Of a stretch of 64,000 bases of DNA, positions 33,660-44,299 are shown piece after piece (the first letter of the stretch is position 1; each line of letters begins with the position of its first letter). The translations under genes were made by a program, and so were the position numbers. The notes beneath the pieces are model-generated. The model was not told where the DNA came from. It saw nothing but the letters and a program-made list of their open reading frames with translations, and did no database searches. Source of the stretch: Endomychus coccineus (taxonomy: Eukaryota > Arthropoda > Insecta > Coleoptera > Endomychidae). The stretch spans positions 236,572,361-236,636,360 of the forward strand of contig OY294067.1 of assembly GCA_958510875.1 (NCBI GenBank), given 5' to 3'.

Positions 33660-34130
33660 TTACTGGCATGTGCTTTCCACCGCTTTTTTAAAACATATTT
33701 TTCAAATTGCTTTGGTCTTTGCCAAGATTCCCCATAAGTACTCTTCATCTAACATTGACACAGAGAAAAACATGAAAACTAACTGCACGATTAAGGAAAA
33801 ATTAAGAGCGACTAAGCAGTATTCGAACTACAACCAACCAGGTTTAAAGAATGTGCTGCTGCATATGGTATTAATGGCATATTCATTTTGTTCCAACATT
33901 ATACTTTGCATCCCTTGATAAGCATCTGAGGTGTTGGCCGCATTGTCATGAAGCCTTTCCTCTGTACATGGAGAAATCAATGTTACAATAATGCTTAGAG
34001 ATTCCTGTATAAGTGCCATCGCAATCTAAACAATTTAATTTGTATACTATGCGGGTTTGTTTATCTTTGGGTATAAAGGTTCTAGATTTGAAAAATATTT
34101 CCCAACAACAACAATTCTGTTGTACCAACA
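33660..34130 (-). pseudogene. Penelope-like element, GIY-YIG endonuclease remnant
   Basis: On the minus strand the text RIVYKLNCLDCDGTYTGIS is a GIY-YIG start (VYKLNC..C...YIG), followed out of frame by a segment rich in His/Asn (RLHDNAANTSDA) of the type after the endonuclease core in PLEs. Frameshifts prevent translation. No RT part is visible upstream. Confidence 0.65.
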
Positions 34131-35330
34131 AGTTATGAAAAAATGTATGTACAAAATGCCTAAAAATCAATTGAATAAAATATTCTCCAAATACTGCCAC
34201 TACTTTTTATTCATTGTGTGGACCTTGGTTTGGACTAAACTACTAAACCAAAGATAAATATAAAAAATAAATGTAGACGGGTTTTTCCCTTCTTCTACCT
34301 TTCGAGGAAGGTCACATTGCATTAACCTAACTACCATTGAAAAAATCATTAATTGTTTATTCTTCAAACTTGCACCCATTGACATCGTTGGTTGTGAAGT
34401 TTAAGGTAAGGCCATATAATTATAAAGTTTCACCTAATTCGACAGAGATTTTCTGCGTTCTGCTTCTCGAAAATTCAAGTGCAAAATAAAATTACCTCGT
34501 TCTTACGGTACATGTTTCTGAATAATTTTAATGTCGAAGATTTTGAAGTCTTACAGTTGAGAATTGCTTGCGTTGACACTTGTTTGTATTAATTTTGCAT
34601 GAGATGCATAATGGCACTTAATTATATCACAAGAATGGTATTACACACCCTCTTACCATGTATGCATAAGACGGTATTTATAAATTAATAATTTGTTATG
34701 AAGTCTGACACACCTAAGTTATGTCTAGACATTTTTACTAATTGCTGTAACCCAAGCTCCATCACGGAAAGGGGAGGACTTGTAGGAATGTGAAAAATGG
34801 GAAACTTGAGAATGGTTAAAGAAAGCCATTCCGGGAGTTGAGTTTCACAATTTCTAACAAGTAACCGTGAAATAAAATCGGCTTTATTACAACTCTCGCT
34901 ATCAAATTACTGGTTGAATTACTTGTGAAGCGGTAATCATATTTAATAATCTAATGGATGTAACTGGTGGTAACTGTTAGTTTCAAGCGACGATAAAAGT
35001 GAAACGTACGATTAACTTTATTACAAACATTTAAGATAATTCCATCGATGTTTAAAATCACAATTGTAAAGTGGCACGAGCCGTTGTGTTTTTCATTCTT
35101 AGTGGGGTGAAATTAATTATTTCCATCAACGTAGAACAAAAACTGTACTGTCATTTTTGAAATCTCTGGTTTAGTATAATAATACACGCAGGCAAAGTTA
35201 ATAGGGACATTTTTTAGCAGAAATTTAATGAAAAATGTATCATGATTACCAACTTTTTGTCGGCCAATCAAATGCCTGAAAAAATGGTTCCACTACAATA
35301 TTTTTATTTGTCTAAAAGTTTCTGCCAGCT
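34131..35330. other. intergenic, nothing recognised
   Basis: AT-rich, with several overlapping spurious frames. No motif that I can support. Confidence 0.4.
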
Positions 35331-36070
35331 TTGGTTTATCGTAATACTTGCAGAACCGCGCAGGAGCAGGGACATTTAATCAGAACTCAATGGAAAATAT
35401 ATTATAATTACCAAATCACCCTTGAGGGGCTGGGGGGCAAGGGAATCCGTGGATGGAAATTCCGAAATTGCGTAGAACAAAAAGAAGAATCACTTGCCAT
35501 GATGTCAATTCTTCGAGAACTAGTCGAGAAGGTGTACTGCTAAATTTTTAGAAGTGGTAAACCGTTTTGGACGGGAAAAAGAAGGATTTAGTCTTTATTA
35601 CAAAAGGAACTAAACATCAAAAAATTCAGAGCAATTAAAAATAATTCCGACCAGAATCTGATGATATGTTGAAAAAAAAAACAGAATATTGCGATTGAAG
35701 AAATTTCCTCTCTAAGTCACAAAAAAATCTTAAAACTATAGAAGAATTACAAACTTTATAAAATCTCGAATGATATAAAACCTAAACTGAACAATATGTT
35801 ATTTAACTACTTCTTTCAAAATCCAAAAATTAACGAAGATAAGTGAAAAACGGAGTGAAATCTGGAGTATATAAGAGAAATTGTGGATCTAGTTTAAACT
35901 TGTATATAGGTCAAAGTGGTGTCTTTGTGGGTGAATATTTATAGAAATAACAAATTCTTCTCGTGTCTCCCATTATGCCAAACATTTGTTAGAACAATTT
36001 AATCAGAACTCTGAAATTTTATATGTTGCAGATAAAGGTAGATTTAAGATAACTTGAATACTCAGAGAAT
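35331..36070 (+). pseudogene. Penelope-like element, GIY-YIG end (+ strand)
   Basis: At about 35865-35935 the plus strand encodes SGVYKRNCGSSLNLYIGQSG, a GIY-YIG motif (GVY..NCG....YIGQ). Preceding sequence (35640-35860) is a stop-ridden, Lys/Asn-rich RT tail. A 70-codon frame at 35331-35543 is unrecognised. Opposite orientation to the relic at 33.7-34.1 kb, so these are separate insertions. Confidence 0.6.
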
Positions 36071-37075
36071 AATAAATATAAGCATAATAATCTTTGACTT
36101 ATAATCAGGTAAAGTTTTCATATTTTTCGTTTCTTAATGTCCTTTCCACACAAACAACCTGTCGCAAACTGATTATTAGATTTTAATAACAATCTTTATT
36201 ATTGTAATCATTAAGTTAACCTTGAATAATCTGAATTCCTAATTTTGAAGTCAGCCCCCTTGGTCATTATCTATTTGTGTATATGTAAATATAATAAATA
36301 CCCTTGTAAGTTTAAGTACCATTTGTTCAACGGAACGAAACATGTGTTTTCTTTTACTTTTATAATAAAGTTTTATTTGGGAATGCAGTTATTCAGTGTA
36401 GTGTTTATTTGTAATAATTTTATCACATTGAATTTTGTTATTGTTTCATTATTTTTCAAGACGGAATTTTATTTTTTGTTGGATTTTAGAAATAATGTGC
36501 AATAACAAGTTTACATTTATTTATATACCTACTTATATAGCTCGTGTTATTTTGTTTTGCCCCACCCTACCAAGAATTCTGCGGGTGCCAATGATAATTA
36601 TTGGCTTCGTATCGGCTAATTAAACACATTTTTCAGTGGAATTTGTTTTTTTCTGATAGCTTTACCGTAATACTAGCATGTATATTTCTTTTTTAAACAC
36701 AGCCCAATCATCGTTTCAAACGCTTATAATATCCAAACTGTCAACATTGGACCCAAAGTGTGATAGATTTCTGAAATCAGTTCTTCGTACAGATTTCAAA
36801 AATCATAAAATTCACGGAATGTTTCATAAAAAAATTGATGACGTCATAACCGTAACAACCCTGAAATCAGAATCGAAACGAATATCAGAAAAGATGTACA
36901 GTTCGAAACAAAAATTGACCCGTTTCAGGATTTTAAAAACAGATGGCTAATAACGTAGAACCTGAATTTATTCGATACTTTTGGTTCGCAGTGTATAACT
37001 ATAGCATTGAATTTAAGAATCACAGAATGTTAGATATGGCTATGAAGGTAACAAGTCATTATATGGATGCCCCGT
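36071..37075. other. intergenic, nothing recognised
   Basis: AT-rich. The open frames at 36245-36505, 36435-36623 and 36678-36950 overlap or lack domains. Confidence 0.4.
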
Positions 37076-37083
37076 GTACTGGA

Positions 37084-38589
37084 TAGAGATGGCAAAGATT
37101 AATCGGTTGAATAATAGATTATTTCATTCAGATTAAATAATTAATCATATTATATGTTTTACTTCGATTAAATAATTATTAATTAAATATTATTTACTCA
37201 CTAATCGACAGCAACACCACAGATTGAATAAAAAATATTTTTCAGTCTTCTGTTTGAACCGTAATTCCCGCTTCTGTGTATATGTTACTGTAAAGTGAAT
37301 TCTAAGATCTCTATGAAAGTGAAAGACCGCCTCTATCCGGATGTATATAGGTGAATGTCGTAAAACTAACCCGCGAAACATTTGAAAAACTAACCTGCGA
37401 TAACAAAACTCCAAGCGGCAACGTGATCGCAGGTTAGTTTCTTAAATTTTCCTCAGCTTAGTTTTCCGACTTGAGCGGAGAATGTTCACAGTATTATCAT
37501 TGTATGTATGTATCCAAGTTACGCTATTCTGTATTTTACATCGATTCTTGATATCTTCACTAAATTATTATAACAACCTGTCGGTTGCTACCATAGATCT
37601 GTTATCCTAAGGAGACGAAACATCTCATTCATAAAACCCCATTTGACTTGTCGCAATGATTACATGAAGTATGACAAAGAAAACCAACGGATCTCTTTGT
37701 CGTCGAGTCATAATTATTCCTTATTGGCAATGCTGTAACTATCATTGAAAACTTGGTACCACTTGTAGGCCAACACCTCTTCGAAATAGCTACAAGAAAT
37801 ACGGAAGCTGTCGAATTTCGTAGTACACAATAAAGTTCCCATTCATAAAAGGTGTGCGGCGTTGTCGCTTTCTCAACAAATGATGTAATGGAATGGAACA
37901 GTTCTATATTTAAAAATTTAATTATTCTATAATTCGATTGTATATTCCAGGTTACCATAAATTATGGAATATTTTTCAGAGAAAATGACATTTCAGTATT
38001 GCCTCTAATATAACCAATAAATAATGCTATGGACGTTTTTACAATAATTATAAATATGAATCCGGCACACAGAACAACTAATCCGGCAACAGCACATTCC
38101 ATGCCCGAAATTTGGCAATGATCGATCGTGTTTAAATGTAAACAATTCTGTCTCCTTAGGATAATAGGTCTATGGTCGCTACTCTCAGTGATAACTCTGA
38201 CTCACCCTATCAGTAAAATAATTGCTTCGTTGTTGGTATGGATTTGGTCATTAGCCACTTGGAATCTATCAAACATCATTCTTTGATATTTCAATTTGAT
38301 TCTCATTAGAATGCCTCCTCTTAAGGGTAAATTATGTATTTTTTACGAAAAAATTAACAATAAAGTTTGAGTGAGATGTAATTTGTTGTAAAAATTCAAG
38401 TCTCCCAGAAATCTTGTTTGTACTATTTATTAGGATTTTGTTAGTGCTCATTGAGGCTTTATTATTTCGTGAACACGGATTGAAAAGGAATTATTTTCTG
38501 AAATATTAGATTAGTTAAATGATTGATTGGTCTATTATTTTGTGACCGATTGCTATAGTTCGATTAATCCATATTTATTGCCATCTCTA
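37084..38589. mobile_element. non-autonomous hAT element (1506 bp)
   Basis: Termini TAGAGATGGCAAAGATTAAT and inverse ATTGCCATCTCTA, flanked by GTACTGGA (37076-37083) and GTATTGTA (38590-38597), a 6-of-8 match in an 8-bp duplication. The TAGAGATG terminus resembles that of the outer hAT at 15.9 kb. No transposase. The region at 37392-37445 is the inverse of 4611-4660. A 585-bp MITE sits inside. Confidence 0.65.
37591..38175. mobile_element. MITE nested in the hAT element (585 bp)
   Basis: The left end CCATAGATCTGTTATCCTAA is matched inversely by TTAGGATAATAGGTCTATGG at the right end. Possible short duplication TTGCTA / TCGCTA. No coding frame with a domain. Confidence 0.65.
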
Positions 38590-38628
38590 GTATTGTAACA
38601 ATGTTTAATATATTCTTTGTGAAGAATA

Positions 38629-39888
38629 CGAGGTGAAAGGTCCCTGAAAAATGAAACCAGAAATGGTTTATTTGGTCAAAACTTATTTTATTTCTCATAA
38701 TCTCCTTGTAGCCCGATACACTTCGTCCAACGTTTTTCTGATTTTTCGATGCCTTCCAAATAATATAAGGATTCGTCAATCCTTCAAAATAGGCAACTGT
38801 TTCAGCGATGACCTGTTCGTTGGAGCCAAATCTCTTTCTGCCGAGCCATTTCTTCAAGTTTGGAAATAGATAATAATCCCAGGGGGCCAAATCTAGAGAA
38901 TATGGTGGACGAGGAACCAATTCGTAGGGCAATTCATGCAATTTTGCTGTTGCGTCTGCGGACCTGTACGCCGGTGCGTTGTCCTTGTGGAAGAGCACTT
39001 TTTATTTTCCAAATGCGGCCGCTTTCGCTTCAAATCGCAGTCGAATCGATCCAACAGCTCTGCTCAATATTCGCCGGTGATTGTTTTGCCCTTTTCAAGG
39101 TACTTGATATGTACATACCGTGTGCATCCCAAAAAACTGTCGCCATGACTTTGTTGGCCGATAAACACACTTTGTCCATTTTCGGCTTCAATTCGCCAGG
39201 ACAAGTCCACTGTTTCAACTGTTCTTTGGTCTCTGAAATGTTGTGATGAATCCAGGTTTCGTTCACGGCTACGAAATGACGCAAAAACTTCTTCTTATCC
39301 CGCTTGACAATTGCCAAATACTCCTTTTAAGTTGACGCACGGTCGGGCTTGTTATCAACAGAGAGCAAATGCGACACCCATTTAGCAGATAGCTCTCTCA
39401 TATTCAAAAATGTATGCAAAATGTTTCGTACCCGTTCGATTGACATGCCCTTAGCCTCATCAATCTCGTGCACATTAACTCGCCGATCGTCCAATATCAT
39501 ACCATGGATTTAATAGATGATTTCTGGCGTTGTAACCTCAAATGGTCGTTCGGCGTCATACTACCACAACGAAAATCAGTAAACCACTTGTTAATCGTTC
39601 CAACCGATAGTGAGGAGGCACCTTAAAGTTGGACAAGCGATGCATGGGTTTGTTTTTTCCACGCAAGAAATATTATTTAATCAAGACGCGAAATTCACTC
39701 TTTTCCATGTTTACAAACATCTTCAAGGTTACTTGCTTTCGATGGGTGTCAAAACAGAACTGAATGACGTATCAGTCTGAAAATTTTAATGCGTTCTAGT
39801 TAAAAATGATAAATCACAAATGTCCCATGGGATTTTCGTTTGTGGCGCCATCTATTTTGTTTTTCAGGGACTTTTCACCTTTCCCTCG
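38629..39888 (-). mobile_element. mariner element, near full length (1260 bp)
   Basis: TA at 38627-38628 and 39889-39890; termini CGAGG..TGAAAGGTCCCTG (left, with a few bases lost) and GACTTTTCACCTTTCCCTCG (right). Same family as the copy at 29.9 kb. Transposase on the minus strand. It starts only about 30 bp after the hAT element's end. Confidence 0.88.
38652..39708 (-). pseudogene. mariner transposase, N,D34D, with stops
   Basis: Starts MEKSEFRVLIK at 39708, but codon 12 is TAA. Later frames hold the helix-turn-helix, KKKFLRHFVAVNETWIHHN (first catalytic Asp replaced by Asn, codon AAC), LSANKVMATVFWDAHG, then FHKDNAPAY and LAPWDYYLFPNLKKW, where exactly 34 residues separate the second and third Asp, the mariner spacing. 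A late frameshift alters the YEK end. Inactive on several counts. Confidence 0.88.
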
Positions 39889-39890
39889 TA

Positions 39891-40920
39891 AATATGCACT
39901 TCATTGATATTTTACTATTCGATATAAGTTTTCCATTTATTATCGTCTTATTAATGTATAATTTCATCTATCAAACCAATAAATTATTTTAAACGTTGTA
40001 TAAAGGTCTTTATCAAGATTGACTTGAAGAAATAAGAGAAAATTTTCAATTTTTGTTTAACGTAATATTCTTTCAATAAGAAAGTATTCTTAGAATATAA
40101 GTTGTCGATAGCTTTTCTCAGTCTGTTATGAATCTGTCCAAAGGTCAATACTCTCTAATTTATTTTAATAATCAGGTTATTCTAAATTTGTGCGACACTT
40201 GAAGCCTCAAATAACCACTGCTACCTTCACACTTGCCATTCTTAATGTTGAGACGGTTTATTATTCATCTTCAAGACCAGATGTGCAAGTAAATAAACAT
40301 TTCAAATAACATTATTACTTGCAAGTCTAATTAACTGTTATTTTTCACTTTTATCGTAAACTGGGAGACGCTGGAATTCAAAATACTACTTATGATCCTA
40401 TAATCTTGCTGCCTTACATCAATAAACCTGAATCGGTCAATTATCATTTATATTTGTGTATACCAAAAAAATAATTACAGTTATACATGTTCAAGAATTT
40501 TGTTAGATAAGTTAAATTATACTGATTGGGTAGAATGTTAATTTTCACTGAAGACATTTTTATTGTTCAGGTTTAGGTTTTTGCTTATAGCGATTTGGAT
40601 TCAATTTAATTCCAGAAAATATTAAGTTCATTATTCTGATGGGAGATGCCAATTTCCCATTGCATTATCTCGTTTTTCCGAACAAGTCAATTCTAACAAA
40701 CATATCTAACTCAAAACTATTAATTAAAATAATACTCTTCCGGATCGGATTGCTTAACTTTGTATGATGCAACATTCCCACTAAATGGTACGTAGATCAC
40801 TAACTTCCCTCACCCGTTAACCGAAAATATATTGCAAATGATTAGAATCATAACTGGACCTGGAAAGATGTCAATTTATATTCTGTCATTGCATAGAAAA
40901 AGTTTATTCTAATTGACACC
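39891..40920. other. intergenic, nothing recognised
   Basis: AT-rich. The block at 40796-40845 is related to 29549-29600. No gene. Confidence 0.4.
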
Positions 40921-40923
40921 ACT

Positions 40924-40999
40924 ATCAAAATCATTGGCACAATCAACCTACTTTCATGTGATATCATGAAAGTAGGCTGATTGTACCAATGATTTTGAT
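40924..40999. repeat. near-perfect 35-bp hairpin
   Basis: Arms 40924-40958 and 40965-40999 pair over 35 bp with two mismatches around a 6-base loop (TGATAT). It stands alone without element ends. It could be a MITE remnant, a recent palindromic insertion, or a transcribed small-RNA hairpin. Confidence 0.8.
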
Positions 41000-41270
41000 G
41001 GTTGATTAATTAATTCAATGTAACTATGCGACATCACATTTCGATGACGTAAGTGTAACATTTCTGCGCGTGAAATGTAGCGTCACCATGGAACCCAGGT
41101 ATTTTTCGGATTTTTTTTCTGCAGGGATATCCTGAATCGAATTATAATGAGAATTTTGGATCAACCTCTTTCAACCAATCAGCCTTTATTTTTTACATAT
41201 TTATTTTATAAACTTAGAAATACGTAACAAAACAATTTTCAGTTACGAATTTTAAGTGTCTCTGATATTA
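41000..41270. other. spacer, nothing recognised
   Basis: AT-rich spacer before the 3' tail of the minus-strand LINE. Confidence 0.4.
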
Positions 41271-41273
41271 GAA

Positions 41274-42140
41274 TATAATAGAATAGAATAGAATAGAATA
41301 ATTTATTCATGCTAAGTATTGGCTTACATTCGTCAAGATAAATGAAAGAAAAAAAAACAAATTCAAATTATGATACAACAAATAAGAATAAAAACTTAAT
41401 ACTATTAAATCAGAACTGAAAATATGAAAATTCCTTAAAAGTATAAAAACAATGTTCAGTAAGAAAATTAAAAAAAAAAACCTTAAAAATTGCTCTCAAA
41501 TCAGTAGTGTCAGTTTATTGAAAAAAGTTGGGCCCCAGTAATTAACGCTATTCCTGCTATGTTTTAAGCGGTGATAATTAATGTGTAAATTATATTTCGC
41601 TCTGATGTTGACACAATGCATATCACATCGAGTCGAATATTCGTTAATATGTGTTTTAACATATATTAGACAATTTTGAATGTAGATGCAAGGGAAAGAC
41701 ATAGCTTGTAGGTCCTTAAAGGCATGCTTACAGTCTTGTCGGTAAGGCAGGTTTTTTATAATCCTAATTGCTTTACGCTGAATCTTGAAAACATGAGACA
41801 TATTTGCTGAGTGACCCCAGCCTAAAATGCCATAACTAATTTTCTATTGTATTACACCAAAATAAGTTGTGAGCATTACATTAACAGATAAAATTTTGTT
41901 TAAGTTTCTTAGGACGTAAATTCCTTTAGCAACTGATGAAGCAACTTGATCACAATCTTTCCTCCAAGTTAATCCTTTATCTAATAGTAATCCAAGAATT
42001 GATATAAATTCACAATTGTTAGAGTCCGATATTTGTCTTAAGGAAAAAAGGTCACAGTTTTTTCATTATTAATATTTAATTTATTATGCGTAAACCAGTT
42101 AAGCAAATCAGTTCGAATCTCAATGAGTGTCTGTATTAAC
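41274..42140 (-). pseudogene. LINE reverse transcriptase 3' half with microsatellite tail
   Basis: On the minus strand: LNWFTHNKLNINNEKT, then LGLLLDKGLTWRKDCD, then YGILGWGHSA, VFKIQRKAIRIIKNL and NSVNYWGPTFFNKL, the ordered thumb and C-terminal blocks of Jockey/CR1-type RTs. The 3' untranslated part ends at a (TATTC)n run (41274-41303), the usual microsatellite tail. Only one or two frame breaks are visible. The upstream RT core is missing (5' truncation), as is normal for LINE copies. Distinct from the family at 1.3, 44 and 54 kb. Confidence 0.75.
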
Positions 42141-44299
42141 CCTTGATGCGGTTGTATCATCTTCTACTTCCTCTCTTCTTAACGCGAATAGGTTAAACTA
42201 GAGAAATTCCATTTTCTGTTAAACATCTGTGTCTAATAAAATATGAATAATATTTTGACATCATTTTGTTTATTTTTTGGACATTTGAGAGTCTATATTT
42301 TGCAGATTTCTGAAGCAAATGTTGGTATATAATCCGGAACCAATTTTCTTTCTCTAAATCCCCGCTATATTCTTGAATGAGATTTTTCAGAAATATCATC
42401 GTACAGTGATATACTTTAACATTGGATAAGTTTTTGACAAAGTGTATACAGCGTAATTTTTGAAACTATTCATTAAAAACACCCTATTTTTACAGTTTTA
42501 CACTCTTACTATAACAACTCATAACAACCAATACTTCTGCCCTTTGTTGACATTTTGCGCTGTCAATATTTTTGTGCATGGCCTTCTATGTTATATATTA
42601 CGTTGATATTACTGCTTCTCCACTTAGTTTGGATTTCCTAGTATTTATTTGTGTTAAGTGCTGAATTTCGTGCGGAATAACGTATTTTCTTGACCAACGC
42701 GACTCAGCTTGCCTTCTGTCTTGCCCGCACTGTAATCTAACCAAGACTGACGACGACTAATCAATTTATTATTCCAATTTGACATTAAATGTCATTCAAC
42801 GCCTCTCATAAAAAAATTAAATAATTTTGCACCAATTGTTCCGGGTTTTCCAGCAAAGGGGCTGGATTTTTTATTTTCCGACTTCAGATTCGGTTCCAGC
42901 GAACCAAAAAACCCTCTGATCCCAAATTTCAGAAACTTTGGATGAAAAGAGTCTGAGATATTCCATTTGTTATAAAAGACGTTCGTTCCATTTGTTAATT
43001 GAGAATGATTTTTCATTGCTTATTGATAGTAATAATCACGAGCCCCCTTTTTTTTCAAAAAGAATTTTACATTTTCCATTTTGGTGCGGTCTATAAAATT
43101 TTAGTAATGACCCCTATTTTTCACACTTTCTACTAGACTATATAAGACATTACCTTGCAATGTAAAGTTTGTCAAGTAAACGCAGAAGAGATATTATTTT
43201 ATAAATATATGTATATTTAATTTGATACTGCTTTCATGATGTTTGAATAACTAAGTGACTTTTTTTCATATTCTATTTCCTAGTAACTTCCTTTTTCCTT
43301 TCTTATTCAGTGAACTATAATACACTTATCATATAACTTGTGTATTTGCATAAGAGTGCATGCGATATTATCGTTTGTACAAGTTTAATGGTTTCAGTTC
43401 GTAGTAGACTTATCTCGAGACTTGTAGTGACCAGTGATGTGTTTTGTTTCAAGCTGAGATGCAATTATTGTAAAACAGAAGGTATGATTATTGGTATATG
43501 TTTTTGTACTACGTAATCAGTTAATCACCTTTGTATATTATGATTATGTTTCCTTTGAAGAAACAGTTGTTCGAATAATGTTTATCGATTTCAGAGTTGT
43601 GATTGGCAAAGTTAATACCAGCATCTGAAATACTTGTCACTTGCATGCATCGATCTTGTTCACTCGACTATATAACAGGAAGAAAGATAATTCGAAATTT
43701 GAGGCTTTGAAGGATTCCCAATAAGCTTGAAATATTGATGAAATTGTGTCACTTCCGCTTATACAGATAACTTTGTTATCAACGTTACTTTAGGTTTAGT
43801 TAATAATGCATGACCTACTTCAAAATTTATCTTTTGTTTTCATTAATTTTAACGGATAAGCTTTGGAGTTATTAACGGCTTGTTGGATGGAGTATTTATT
43901 TTTTATCTTTTTTTGATTTCTACATCTGTAATACATTTATTCTATCAATTCTGGCTCAATGTTGTACATTAATCAATGGAGGTATAAAATAAAAAATGAA
44001 ATACTAGTTCGAACAGTAAACTTTGTAGTTCAAAATATTTCCTTTCAGTTCGAGAAAAATGTAATTTCTGGGACCTAAAGCCGACCCCGGCACATGTTCA
44101 TATGTTACCGACACGTTAAAACCACTCGGATTGCCGAACGGCCTATCCATAAGTTGCAGATATATTTCTTAGTTTATGTCTGTAACATAATCATGATGAT
44201 CTAGCTAGACTCTATAGACCTAGAGTCTAGACATTTAGCATGTCGCTCAAATGAGTTTGGACTTTCGTCAAAGCAATTGGTAGTAATTTAACTTCCAGT
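42141..44299. other. intergenic, nothing recognised
   Basis: Mostly AT-rich. A 9-bp inverted repeat (TAGACTCTA / TAGAGTCTA) lies at 44207-44230. Frames at 42193-42399 and 42792-43016 (-) have no domain. Confidence 0.4.
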
